64,000 bases of DNA from Rhodanobacter sp. B04 (GTDB taxonomy: Bacteria; Pseudomonadota; Gammaproteobacteria; Xanthomonadales; Rhodanobacteraceae). Both the position numbers and the translations under genes were made by a program. Below, piece after piece: positions 1 to 8,408 of the stretch (the stretch's first letter is position 1; each line of letters opens with the position of its first letter). The stretch lies in assembly GCF_002001125.1 (NCBI RefSeq), contig NZ_MUNV01000012.1, forward strand, positions 124,001-188,000. The letters are read 5' to 3'. Below the pieces are notes generated by a model. It had not been told where the DNA came from. It made no database searches and saw only the letters and a program-made list of their open reading frames with translations.

Positions 1-2
1 AC

Positions 3-335
3 CTGGACGACGCCACCATCGCCCGCTTCCAGTGCGAACTGGGTGCGATGGGCTACAAGTTCCAGTTCATCACCTTGGCCGGCTTCCACAGCCTGAACTA
101 CGGCATGTTCGAACTGGCCCGCGGCTACGCACGGCGCCAGATGACGGCCTTCGTCGAGCTGCAGGAAAAGGAGTTCGCCGCCGCCGAGCATGGCTTCACC
201 GCGGTGAAGCACCAACGCGAGGTCGGCACCGGCTACTTCGACGCGGTGACGCAGACGATCCAGCAGGGCCAGTCCTCGACCACCGCGCTGAAGGGCTCGA
301 CCGAGGAGTCACAGTTCCGCCAAGCCGTGGCGTAA
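3..335 (+). CDS. aceA: Isocitrate lyase, C-terminal part (gene starts before the window)
   Basis: This is the last 110 residues of isocitrate lyase, the glyoxylate-shunt enzyme that cleaves isocitrate to glyoxylate and succinate in the cytosol. The reading frame is open from the first complete codon of the window. The stretch from [16 protein letters not shown] through [15 protein letters not shown] to [14 protein letters not shown] matches the conserved C-terminal end of the proteobacterial enzyme, including the helix-swapped tail. The gene ends with TAA at 333-335. The catalytic KKCGH loop lies upstream and cannot be seen. The next gene is convergent. Confidence 0.93.
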   Translation: MDDATIARFQCELGAMGYKFQFITLAGFHSLNYGMFELARGYARRQMTAFVELQEKEFAAAEHGFTAVKHQREVGTGYFDAVTQTIQQGQSSTTALKGSTEESQFRQAVA

Positions 336-337
336 GG

Positions 338-442
338 GCGAGTAGTGAGGAGAAAGGAGTGAGAGGTGAGAGAGAGCTGGCGGCGTGCTGCGCACCTGCT
401 TTCTTTCACCCATCACCTTTCACTCCTCATTTCTCACTCCTG
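338..442. repeat. Long imperfect purine/pyrimidine hairpin repeat, copy 1
   Basis: A purine-rich arm (about 341-375, built from GAGTGAGAG/GAGGAG-like units) faces a pyrimidine-rich arm (about 400-442) across a short GC-rich loop, so the RNA of either strand can fold into a long stem. It lies between the convergent ends of aceA and the antiporter, and its right arm includes the antiporter stop codon. A related copy lies at 2272-2380. It probably acts as a bidirectional terminator or 3'-end stabiliser; this role is inferred. Confidence 0.5.
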
Positions 443-2220
443 TTCTCCGGCACCAGCGCAATCACCGTCCAGCCCGGCTTCGGCTCCAGCTCACGCTTGG
501 TCGATGCCACCCGCAACGCCCCTTTTTCCTCCACGCCGAACATCAGCACGGCATTAGAGCCATATTGCTCGATGAAATGCGGCCAGTCGAACGTGCTGCT
601 CAATCGGGTCGACTTGATCCGCCAGCCCTGTCCGAGCATCTCGGCAAAACGGCCATGCGTCATCTCCTCGTCGAACAGCGCCGGCGCCAGCAGACTGCCC
701 GACAAGGCCGCGCGATCGGTGTTCTCCTGCGGCGTCAGGTTGCGCAATCGGTAGATCTTGTCGCGGCCGAACTCCTGCCGGTAATGCACGCAGGCCAGTG
801 AATTGCGCTCGCGATGGGTGGACACCGCCAGCAGGCGGCCGATGCCGGTCAGATCCAGATGACGCTCGGCATGCGGCGACGCCGGATTGCCGAAGAACGT
901 GGGCAAGCCGTCCATGCGCGCCTGGCGGATACCGTCCCAGTCATCGTCGGCCAGCATCACGCGAAATCCGGCTTCGTCCAGCGCCTTGCCGATGGCACGG
1001 GCCACCTCGTCGGAGCCGAAGATAAGCAGGCCGCGCGGCTCCGGCTCCGCCACCTTCAGCCACTTCGCCAGCGGCCGCGCGGTCGCACTCTGCAGCACGA
1101 CGGTGCCGATGATAAGGATGAAGACCAGCGGCACCAATGCTCCGGCTCCCGCCACGCCCAGTGCATTAAGACGCAGGGCAAACAGCGCGGACACCGACGC
1201 CGCCACGATGCCGCGCGGAGCCACCCAGCCGATCAGCGCACGTTCGCGCCAGCTCAATGCACTGCCCAGACTCGACAACAGCACCGTCAGCGGACGCACG
1301 ACCAATTGCGCAATCGCGAACAGCGCGATGCCCGCGCCCAGCATGCCGTCCGGCAACGGCCAGTGCAGCCGCGCCGCCAGCAGGATGAACAGCACCGACA
1401 CCAGCACGGTGGTGAGGCTTTCCTTGAAGTCTAGGATGTCGTCGATGTGCACGCCGCGCATGTTGCCCAGCGCGATACCCATGATGGTCACCGCCAGCAG
1501 GCCCGATTCATGCGTGATCACGTTGGAGACGCTGAAAGCGAGCAGCACCGCGGCCAGCACCGCATAGTTCTGCAGGTATTCGGGAATCAGCTGCCGGCGC
1601 AGCAGGAATCCGGTCAGCCATGCGCTCAGCGCGCCGGTCACCGCACCGCAGCCGATCGTGGCGACGAAGATGCCGATGGTGTGACCTTCCTGCCGCGATA
1701 CGATCGCCTCGAAGATCAGCACCGCGAACAGCGCGCCCAGCGGATCGATCACGATGCCTTCCCAGCGCAAGGTGTTGGCGATGCGTGCGTTGGGCCGCAG
1801 CGTGCGCAGCATCGGCGCAATCACCGTCGGCCCGGTGACGCAGGCCAGCGCGCCGAACAGCAAGGCGATCGACCAGCTCAGACCGGCCACCAAATGGGCT
1901 GCCAGCGCCAGCAGCAACAACGCGGTTACTGCGCCATAGCTGACCAGCCCACGCACCACGTGACCAATGCCCGGCAGCTCATGAAAGCGCAAGGTCAGGC
2001 TGCCCTCGAACAGGATCAATGCCACCGCCAGCGACACGATCGGGAACAACAGGCTGCCCAGCAACTTGTCCGGATCGAGCACACCACCGACCGGCCCGAG
2101 CAGAATCCCGGCCAGCAGCAGGAACAGGATCGCCGGCAACTTCACCCGCCAGGCCAGCCACTGCGACAGGAAGCCGATCATCAGCATGCCGGCGAGCATC
2201 AGGCCGAGTTCGATAGTCAT
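427..2220 (-). CDS. CPA1-family Na+/H+ (or K+/H+) antiporter with C-terminal TrkA-N-type domain
   Basis: A 597-residue inner-membrane cation/proton antiporter. Residues 1-385 are a run of about twelve hydrophobic segments typical of the NhaP/CPA1 fold, with the family landmarks FEGSL (71-75), GPT (130-132) and GIVIDPLGAL (155-164, holding the ion-binding acidic residue). Residues 396-510 form a Rossmann-like TrkA-N domain (GLLIFGSDEVA) that in related proteins binds NAD(H) or nucleotide and gates transport, and a further soluble tail follows. The start ATG at 2220 gives a proper first membrane helix. The stop lies inside the hairpin repeat at 338-442. The transported cation cannot be read from sequence. 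Confidence 0.88.
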   Translation of the reverse strand: MTIELGLMLAGMLMIGFLSQWLAWRVKLPAILFLLLAGILLGPVGGVLDPDKLLGSLLFPIVSLAVALILFEGSLTLRFHELPGIGHVVRGLVSYGAVTALLLLALAAHLVAGLSWSIALLFGALACVTGPTVIAPMLRTLRPNARIANTLRWEGIVIDPLGALFAVLIFEAIVSRQEGHTIGIFVATIGCGAVTGALSAWLTGFLLRRQLIPEYLQNYAVLAAVLLAFSVSNVITHESGLLAVTIMGIALGNMRGVHIDDILDFKESLTTVLVSVLFILLAARLHWPLPDGMLGAGIALFAIAQLVVRPLTVLLSSLGSALSWRERALIGWVAPRGIVAASVSALFALRLNALGVAGAGALVPLVFILIIGTVVLQSATARPLAKWLKVAEPEPRGLLIFGSDEVARAIGKALDEAGFRVMLADDDWDGIRQARMDGLPTFFGNPASPHAERHLDLTGIGRLLAVSTHRERNSLACVHYRQEFGRDKIYRLRNLTPQENTDRAALSGSLLAPALFDEEMTHGRFAEMLGQGWRIKSTRLSSTFDWPHFIEQYGSNAVLMFGVEEKGALRVASTKRELEPKPGWTVIALVPENRSEK

Positions 2221-2271
2221 CGCTGTCCCTGGGCCAAGGTCGGAGCGCTATCGGAGCACGCGCCACCTTGC

Positions 2272-2380
2272 GCGTCTAGAGCGAGAAGCGGCGGGAGAAG
2301 AATCAGAAGCGAGAGAAAAGCCGGGGCACGCCATGGTCTTGCTTTCTCTCATTTCTCGCTCCTCTCCGCTCACTCCCGCT
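2272..2380. repeat. Long imperfect purine/pyrimidine hairpin repeat, copy 2
   Basis: A second purine-rich/pyrimidine-rich inverted pair lies directly after the stop of the comM gene and before the antiporter gene. Both arms carry GAGCGAGAAG/CTTCTCGCTC-type units, and GAGAAATGAG is shared with copy 1. The minus-strand transcript would end in a long stem whose 3' arm is rich in U and C, so it could terminate comM transcription. The two copies differ too much for a recent duplication but belong to the same kind of element. Confidence 0.5.
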
Positions 2381-3880
2381 TCACAGCCTCCGGTACTGCA
2401 GCGCTTCGGCCAGATGCTCACGCTCCAGCAAGGCTGCGCCGCCATCGAGATCGGCGATGGTGCGGGCGACCCGCAACACGCGGTGATAGGCGCGCGCGGA
2501 AAGACCCAGCCGTTCCAGCGCGGTTTCGAACCAGCGCCGCTCGGCCGGTCCCAGCGCGCAGTCACGCTCCAGTTCGCGCGTGCTGATTTCGGCATTCGGC
2601 CGGCCCGCCCGCATCAGCGATTGTCGCCGCGCCTTCAGTACCCGGGCGCGCACGGTGGCGGAATCCTCGTCGTGCTCGCCGCGCGGCGAGCCGAGGTCGG
2701 CCAGTGGCACCGGCGGCACTTCCACGCAGAGATCAATACGGTCGAGCAGCGGGCCGGAGATGCGGGCACGGTAACGCTGGATCTGGTCCGGCGTGCAATG
2801 GCAGCGCTGGCGTGGATCGCCGGCATAACCGCACGGACACGGGTTCATCGCCCCGACCAGCTGGAACTGCGCCGGAAACGTCGATTGCCGCGCCGCCCGC
2901 GAGATCACGATATGGCCCGACTCCATCGGCTCGCGCAGCACCTCCAGCACATGCCGGCTGAATTCCGGCAGTTCGTCCAGGAACAGTACGCCATTGTGCG
3001 CCAGCGAAATCTCGCCCGGCCGCGGATACGAACCGCCGCCGACCAGCGCCACCGCCGAGGCGGTGTGATGCGGCGCCCGGAACGGTCGGCGCCGCCATTG
3101 CGCCAGATCGGTATTCTGCCCCGCCACCGAAAGCACCGCGCAGGTCTCCAGCGCCTCCGATTGCGACAGCGGCGGCAGGATGCCGGGCAAGCGTTCGGCC
3201 AGCATGGTCTTGCCTGTGCCCGGCGGCCCCATCAGCAACAGATGATGACCGCCGACGGCCGCGATCTCCAATGCGCGCCGCGCCTGCAACTGGCCGCGCA
3301 CATCACGCAGATCCGGGCCACTGTCCGCACCGCCATCGCTGGGAATGCCGACCGGCGCGGACAATTCCTGCACGCCGCGCAACCAGCCGCATACTTCAGC
3401 CAGCGTGTCGGCCACCCGCACATCCACGTCCGGCACCAGCGCGGCTTCGGCGGCGTTCTCACGCGGCACCACCATCCGGCGGCCGCGCGCGCGCGCGCGG
3501 AGCAGCGCCGGCAGCACGCCGGAGACGCTACGCAGGGTGCCGGTCAGCGCCAGCTCGCCGAGGAATTCGCAATCGTCCAGCTTCTCGCGCGGCACCTGGC
3601 CGCTGGCCGCAAGAATGCCCAAGGCAATCGAGAGGTCAAAGCGGCCGCCGTCCTTCGGCAGCTCGGCCGGCGCCAGGTTCACGGTGACACGACGGTTGGG
3701 GTATTCGAAGGCGGTGTTCTGGATCGCGACGCGCACGCGATCGCGCGCCTCGCGTACCGCAGCCTCGGGCAGGCCGACGATATTCGTGGCAGGCAAGCCA
3801 CCGGAGAGATGCACCTCGACCATCACCTGCGGCGCGGCGATGCCTTCCTGGGCGCGGCTGAGGGTGACGGCAAGACTCAT
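2381..3880 (-). CDS. comM: YifB/ComM-family Mg-chelatase-like AAA+ ATPase
   Basis: A 499-residue cytosolic AAA+ protein of the YifB/ComM family. ComM is a hexameric helicase that promotes branch migration when transforming DNA is integrated. Residues 1-165 are the Lon-protease-like N-terminal domain (MSLAVTLSRAQEG, VGLPEAAVREARDRVR). Walker A is GPPGTGKT at 218-225 and Walker B is GVLFLDELPEF near 297-307. A four-cysteine NPCPCG...RCHC motif follows, then the C-terminal Mg-chelatase-like helical domain. The frame stays open upstream, but the start at 3880 matches the family N-terminus, and an upstream start at 3976 would fall inside the ubiK terminator. Confidence 0.93.
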   Translation of the reverse strand: MSLAVTLSRAQEGIAAPQVMVEVHLSGGLPATNIVGLPEAAVREARDRVRVAIQNTAFEYPNRRVTVNLAPAELPKDGGRFDLSIALGILAASGQVPREKLDDCEFLGELALTGTLRSVSGVLPALLRARARGRRMVVPRENAAEAALVPDVDVRVADTLAEVCGWLRGVQELSAPVGIPSDGGADSGPDLRDVRGQLQARRALEIAAVGGHHLLLMGPPGTGKTMLAERLPGILPPLSQSEALETCAVLSVAGQNTDLAQWRRRPFRAPHHTASAVALVGGGSYPRPGEISLAHNGVLFLDELPEFSRHVLEVLREPMESGHIVISRAARQSTFPAQFQLVGAMNPCPCGYAGDPRQRCHCTPDQIQRYRARISGPLLDRIDLCVEVPPVPLADLGSPRGEHDEDSATVRARVLKARRQSLMRAGRPNAEISTRELERDCALGPAERRWFETALERLGLSARAYHRVLRVARTIADLDGGAALLEREHLAEALQYRRL

Positions 3881-3954
3881 GCGGCCGACGGTCGCTGCTG
3901 CACGGAAGGGTCGCTGCCATGCAGGGACATCGGGCGACTCCATCCGCAGTACTG

Positions 3955-4006
3955 AAAAATAACCGCCCCCGATCACTCTCGGGGTGAGGTGACGGATCGG
4001 GGGCGG
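3955..4006 (-). terminator. Rho-independent terminator after ubiK
   Basis: On the minus strand a 12-bp perfect stem, formed by CCGCCCCCGATC (3963-3974) and GATCGGGGGCGG (3995-4006), is followed at once by TTATTTTT (3955-3962 on the plus strand reads as A-rich). It lies just after the ubiK stop and before the comM start, so the two genes are probably separate transcripts. Confidence 0.85.
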
Positions 4007-4027
4007 CTCCCGGGAGGTTGGTTGTTG

Positions 4028-4285
4028 CTAGCCCCCGCGGGCAGCCACAGCAGCCTCGAGTTCGGCTACGCGTCGCTCCAATTCGTCGACCTTGGCGCGC
4101 GTACGCGCCAGCACTTGCGTCTGGACTTCGAATTCCTCGCGGGTGACCAGGTCGAGGCGGCGCAATCCTTGCGCCAGAACATCTTGGAAGTTGGCTCGCA
4201 AATCCTGATGCGCCTGTGCCAGTCCTGGCGGTACCAACGACACAAGTCGCAGGGCAATCTGGTCGATATCCTGCCTATCCATCAT
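4028..4285 (-). CDS. ubiK: UbiK-type ubiquinone biosynthesis accessory factor (BMFP/YqiC family)
   Basis: A small 85-residue protein of the BMFP/YqiC family. UbiK binds UbiJ and lipids and assists the soluble ubiquinone-biosynthesis complex. The core LVPPGLAQAHQDLRANF, then LAQGLRRLDLVTREEFEVQ, followed by a leucine/glutamate heptad coiled coil (DELERRVAELEAAV), is diagnostic for the family. The start at 4285 has a GAGGTG Shine-Dalgarno six bases upstream; a second ATG follows directly at 4282. A strong terminator follows the gene. It is divergent from the P-II gene. Confidence 0.88.
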   Translation of the reverse strand: MMDRQDIDQIALRLVSLVPPGLAQAHQDLRANFQDVLAQGLRRLDLVTREEFEVQTQVLARTRAKVDELERRVAELEAAVAARGG

Positions 4286-4465
4286 GGATAGCACCTCGAA
4301 CTCGTCGAAATGAAGTCTAGGTGAATGGAATTCGGGTGCACCATCGGTATGCTCCATCAATCAGCGTAAGGATTGTCCTACACGAGCCTCCCTGAGGCGA
4401 CAACACACCGCGAGGCAGGCAGAATGCGGGTCTATCGTGTCTATATCGGTCGATTCAAGGAATAG

Positions 4466-4807
<342 letters not shown>

Positions 4808-4930
4808 TCCCTGTCAGCGCAGCCTGACGCGGCGGATGGTTCCGGCCCCGCAGTAACCCAAACCATGAAAAAGTGATCCCGTGACAGCCCGCGCCGCGCC
4901 TAGCCGCGTGCGGCTTATCCCCCGACTTGT

Positions 4931-4978
4931 GCACAACTTGTTGGGTTGACCCTGCCCGATGCACCCGATATGTTGTGT
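4931..4978 (+). promoter_or_regulatory. nrdA promoter with tandem NrdR-box candidates
   Basis: Two 16-bp sequences resembling the NrdR box (ACACAATATCTTGTGT-like) lie at 4931-4946 (about 11 of 16 matches) and 4963-4978 (about 13 of 16). Their start-to-start distance is 32 bp, the phasing typical of NrdR operators. Between and over them lies a promoter: TTGACC at 4946-4951, a 17-bp spacer, and TATGTT at 4969-4974. The second box covers the -10. Transcription would start near 4981, right at the 5' end of the riboswitch. Confidence 0.55.
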
Positions 4979-4983
4979 CCGTC

Positions 4984-5168
4984 GGTGCCCGTCCAGACGC
5001 GATCGTCGGTCGGGCTTAAAAGGGAATCCGGTGTAATTCCGGAACTGCCCCGCAGCGGTAAAGCGGAAACGAACGTCGCCACATGCACTGGTCGTCCACG
5101 ACTGGGAAGCGGCGACAAGTAGGCGGATCGCAAGATCCATGTCCGCAAGTCCGAAGACCTGCCGGCAC
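4984..5168 (+). promoter_or_regulatory. Cobalamin (adenosylcobalamin) riboswitch
   Basis: The leader of nrdA carries the conserved elements of the cobalamin riboswitch in order: GGTGCC at the 5' end, AAAGGGAATCCGGTG with the paired CCGGAA, CTGCCCCGCAGCGGTAA, CACTGG...GGGAAG, and the B12 box AAGTCCGAAGACCTGCC at 5147-5163, closed by GGCAC. It is followed by about 165 bases of leader (5169-5334) holding the expression platform and the nrdA ribosome-binding site (GGGAG near 5320). Binding of coenzyme B12 is expected to lower nrdA expression. Confidence 0.93.
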
Positions 5169-5334
5169 ATCGGGACGAACGTGTCCCGGTGCGTAGTGAC
5201 GGCTTCCGCGGGGAGGCACGTCGCAGTGCAGTAGGCCGCATGGCGCCTGCATTGTGACCCGTTCCCGGAATCCATCGCTTCAGGCCCTGCGCGCGGGAGC
5301 AGGTGTTTGATGTCCATGCCGGGAGCCACCAGCC

Positions 5335-7803
5335 ATGCAACCCCTCAATACCGCAGCGCGCGAGCGAACCGTCGCGCGTGTCGACTCACCCGCTACTGAA
5401 GCGGCCGTAGCGCCCTCAACCGAAACCGCCTTCACGCTGACCCCGCCACACAACCCCGCGCAGATGCGCGTGACCAAGCGCAACGGCGGCCAGGAAACCG
5501 TCGACGTCAACAAGATCGTGCGCGCGGTGACCCGCAGCAGCGAAGGCCTGCATGGCGTAGACCCGCTGCGCGTGGCGCTGAAGACCATCGGCGGCCTGTA
5601 CGACGGCGCCACCACCCAGGAGCTGGACCAGCTTTCGATCCGCACCGCCGCGGCATTGACGGCCGAAGAGCCTGAGTACGGCCAGCTCGCCGCACGCCTG
5701 CTCGGCGCCTACATCGACAAGGAAGTGAGCGGCCAGGAAATCCAGAGCTTCTCGCAATCGATCGCGCGCGGCGCGGAACTGGGCATCCTCAACACGCGTC
5801 TGCGCGACTTCGTCGCCATCAACGCACGCAAGTTGAACGACGCGATCGATCCGCTCGCCACCCGCCGCTTCGAATACTTCGGCCTGCGCACGGTGTACGA
5901 CCGTTACCTGCTGCGCCATCCGCAGCTGCGCTTCGTGATCGAGACGCCGCAGCATTTCTTCATGCGCATCGCCTGCGCGCTCGGCGGCAACGAGATCGGC
6001 GAAACGCTGGAACTCTATCGGCTGCTGTCCTCGCTGGAATACATCGCCAGCTCGCCCACCCTGTTCAACGCCGGCACCGCACACGAGCAGCTGAGCTCGT
6101 GCTACCTGCTCGACTCGCCGCTCGACTCGCTGGAGTCGATCTACGACAAGTATGCCGACGTCGCCAAGCTCAGCAAGTTCGCCGGCGGCATCGGCCTGGC
6201 TTATTCGCGGGTGCGTTCGCGCGGCTCGCTGATCAAGGGCACCAACGGCCATTCCAACGGCTTGCTGCCGTGGCTGAAGACGCTGGATGCCTCGGTCGCC
6301 GCGGTCAACCAGGGCGGCAAGCGCAAGGGCGCCGCGTGCGTGTATCTCGAATCGTGGCACGCCGACATCGAGGACTTCCTCGCGCTGCGCGACAACACCG
6401 GCGACGACGCGCGCCGCGCGCACAACCTCAATATCGCGAACTGGATTCCCGACGAATTCATGCGCCGCGTCGAAAGCGATGGCGACTGGTCGCTGTTCGA
6501 TCCGAAGGTGATGCCGCATCTGGTCGACAGCTGGGGCGAAACGTTCGATTGCGCCTATCGCGAAGCCGAAGCGAACGGCCTCGCCGTGAAGACGGTGAAG
6601 GCGCGCGAGTTGTATGCCCGCATGATGCGCACGCTGGCGCAGACCGGCAACGGCTGGATGACGTTCAAGGATCGTTGCAACGCCACCAGCAACCAGACCG
6701 CCCATCCCGACAATGTGATCCACCTGTCCAACCTGTGCACCGAGATCCTCGAAGTGAGCTCGGCCAGCGAGACGGCCGTGTGCAATCTGGGTTCGATCAA
6801 CCTTGCACGTCATGTCAGCGATGGCGTCTTCGATTTCGAACAGCTTGCCTCGACCGTGCGTACCGCCGTGCGCCAGCTCAACCGGGTGATCGACCTCAAC
6901 TTCTATCCGATCGACACCGCGCGCACCGCCAACATGAAGTGGCGCCCGGTCGGCCTCGGCGTGATGGGCCTGCAGGACGTGTTCTTCAAACTGCGGCTGC
7001 CGTTCGATTCAACCGAAGCCCTGGCACTGTCCACCCGCATCGCCGAGGAGATCTATTTCCACGCGCTGTCGATGTCGACCGAACTGGCCGCGGTCGAAGG
7101 CGTGCACCCGGGCTTTGCCGAGAGCCGCGCGGCGAACGGCGAACTGCAGTTCGACTACTGGCCGAATGCCACGCCGCATGACAGCGCGCGCTGGGATGCC
7201 CTGCGCGAACGCATCAAGCAGCATGGCCTGCGCAACTCGCTGCTGATCGCGATTGCCCCGACCGCCACGATCGCCTCGATCGCCGGCTGCTACGAGTGCA
7301 TCGAGCCGCAGGTCAGCAACCTGTTCAAGCGCGAGACGCTGTCGGGCGATTTCCTGCAGGTCAATCGTTACCTCGCCGACGAACTGAAGACACTTGGCCT
7401 GTGGACATCCGAAATTCGCGACGCGATCAAGCTGGCGGATGGTTCGATCCAGGGCATAGCGGCGATTCCGGAACGCCTGCGCGCGATCTATCGCACAGTG
7501 TGGGAGCTGCCGCAGAAGGCACTGATCGAACTCGGTGCCGCGCGTGGCGCCTATATCGATCAGAGCCAGTCGCTGAACCTGTTCATGGAAAACCCGAACA
7601 TCGGCCAGCTCAGCTCGATGTACATGTACGCGTGGAAGGCCGGCATCAAGACCACCTATTACCTGCGCTCGCGCCCAGCCACCAAGATCGCCAAGACCAC
7701 CGTGTCGATGGACAAGACCGTGCTGGTCGTGGATCAGGCGCAGGCGAATGCCGCGGTGTTCTGCTCGCTGGAAAACCCCGAGTACTGCGAAGCTTGCCAA
7801 TAG
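5335..7803 (+). CDS. nrdA: Class Ia ribonucleoside-diphosphate reductase, alpha subunit
   Basis: An 822-residue large subunit of aerobic ribonucleotide reductase, reducing NDPs to dNDPs in the cytosol. Residues 44-133 form an ATP-cone (MRVTKRNGGQETVDVNKI), the dATP-sensing activity switch. Catalytic residues are visible: Cys256 in SSCYLLD, Asn466/Cys468/Glu470 in NLCTEIL, and Cys483 in AVCNLGSINLA. TTYYLR carries the radical-transfer tyrosines, and the C-terminal CEAC pair is the thioredoxin-reducible shuttle. An unusual 40-residue Ala/Thr/Pro-rich N-terminal extension precedes the ATP-cone. Control is by the upstream riboswitch and probably NrdR. The partner nrdB lies downstream but is separated by a GIY-YIG/REP insertion. 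Confidence 0.95.
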   Translation: MQPLNTAARERTVARVDSPATEAAVAPSTETAFTLTPPHNPAQMRVTKRNGGQETVDVNKIVRAVTRSSEGLHGVDPLRVALKTIGGLYDGATTQELDQLSIRTAAALTAEEPEYGQLAARLLGAYIDKEVSGQEIQSFSQSIARGAELGILNTRLRDFVAINARKLNDAIDPLATRRFEYFGLRTVYDRYLLRHPQLRFVIETPQHFFMRIACALGGNEIGETLELYRLLSSLEYIASSPTLFNAGTAHEQLSSCYLLDSPLDSLESIYDKYADVAKLSKFAGGIGLAYSRVRSRGSLIKGTNGHSNGLLPWLKTLDASVAAVNQGGKRKGAACVYLESWHADIEDFLALRDNTGDDARRAHNLNIANWIPDEFMRRVESDGDWSLFDPKVMPHLVDSWGETFDCAYREAEANGLAVKTVKARELYARMMRTLAQTGNGWMTFKDRCNATSNQTAHPDNVIHLSNLCTEILEVSSASETAVCNLGSINLARHVSDGVFDFEQLASTVRTAVRQLNRVIDLNFYPIDTARTANMKWRPVGLGVMGLQDVFFKLRLPFDSTEALALSTRIAEEIYFHALSMSTELAAVEGVHPGFAESRAANGELQFDYWPNATPHDSARWDALRERIKQHGLRNSLLIAIAPTATIASIAGCYECIEPQVSNLFKRETLSGDFLQVNRYLADELKTLGLWTSEIRDAIKLADGSIQGIAAIPERLRAIYRTVWELPQKALIELGAARGAYIDQSQSLNLFMENPNIGQLSSMYMYAWKAGIKTTYYLRSRPATKIAKTTVSMDKTVLVVDQAQANAAVFCSLENPEYCEACQ

Positions 7804-7812
7804 CACCACGCC

Positions 7813-7895
7813 CGTCATCCCAGCGAAAGCTGGGATCCAGTGCCACTGCCTGCCCGGAAGAAAGGCGCTGGATTCCAGCTTTCGCTGGAATGACG
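7813..7895. repeat. REP-like palindrome pair, left flank of the GIY-YIG element
   Basis: Two 28-nt units face each other: 7813-7840 (CGTCATCCCAGCGAAAGC then TGGGATCCAG) and its inverted relative at 7868-7895 (CTGGATTCCAG then CTTTCGCTGGAATGACG). Each unit also holds an internal hairpin, such as CCCAGC-GAAA-GCTGGG with a GAAA tetraloop. The arrangement is that of a BIME/REP doublet. It lies ten bases after the nrdA stop. Confidence 0.88.
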
Positions 7896-7910
7896 GTGGG
7901 GAATAGGTAC

Positions 7911-8207
7911 TCAGTCGCAAACCTCCGCATACAGATCCCGCCAGTACGGATTGGACTTCTCGATGAGCTCGATCTTCCACGCCCGCTTGCACGCCTTGAT
8001 CGCCTTCTCGCGGGTGATCGCGGAATCCATCGTCTCGTGCAACTCGAACCAGACAAGGTTGTGCACGTGATGACGTTGGGTGAAGCCTTCGACCACGTTG
8101 TTTCGATGCTGCCAGATGCGCGCAGGCAGGTTGGAAGTAACGCCGGTATACAGCGTGCCGTTGCGACTACTGGCGAGAAGGTAAACACAGGGTGTTCGTT
8201 CTTGCAT
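7911..8207 (-). CDS. GIY-YIG nuclease family protein (REP-associated)
   Basis: A 98-residue single-domain GIY-YIG endonuclease of the small YhbQ-like type. CVYLLASSRNGTLYTGVTSN holds the two beta strands of the GIY-YIG signature. RIWQHR gives the catalytic arginine region, the stretch VWFELHETMDSAITREKAIK gives the glutamate of the active site, and WKIELI is typical of the C-terminal end. It is transcribed against nrdA and nrdB and is bracketed on both sides by inverted REP-like pairs. Small GIY-YIG genes framed by such palindromes recur in many proteobacterial genomes, so I infer that gene and repeats form one unit. No biochemical role is established from sequence alone. Confidence 0.88.
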   Translation of the reverse strand: MQERTPCVYLLASSRNGTLYTGVTSNLPARIWQHRNNVVEGFTQRHHVHNLVWFELHETMDSAITREKAIKACKRAWKIELIEKSNPYWRDLYAEVCD

Positions 8208-8262
8208 GCAGTAAATCCATTCCCGCAGTTCAAAGTGTCCAGAAATCTACCCATGAAACGAC

Positions 8263-8359
8263 CGTCATCCCAGCGAAAGCTGGGATCCAGAGCCTTTGGC
8301 CTACGTGGCGGCGCAATGAAAACTGAAGTCACTGGGTCCCAGCTTTCGCTGGGATGACG
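8263..8359. repeat. REP-like palindrome pair, right flank of the GIY-YIG element
   Basis: The right flank repeats the left one: 8263-8290 (CGTCATCCCAGCGAAAGC then TGGGATCCAG) is identical to the unit at 7813-7840, and 8332-8359 (CTGGGTCCCAG then CTTTCGCTGGGATGACG) is its inverted partner, with a longer spacer of about 41 bases. The stretch 8360-8408 then carries only the nrdB ribosome-binding site (AAGGAAAA). Confidence 0.88.
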
Positions 8360-8408
8360 AGCCAGAGCACTCGCGCCTCACCGGCTGCGAACCACACAAG
8401 GAAAACCC

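Noticed and set aside
3881..3976. Longer comM product starting at 3976
   Set aside because: The extra residues do not match the family, and the start would lie inside the ubiK terminator.
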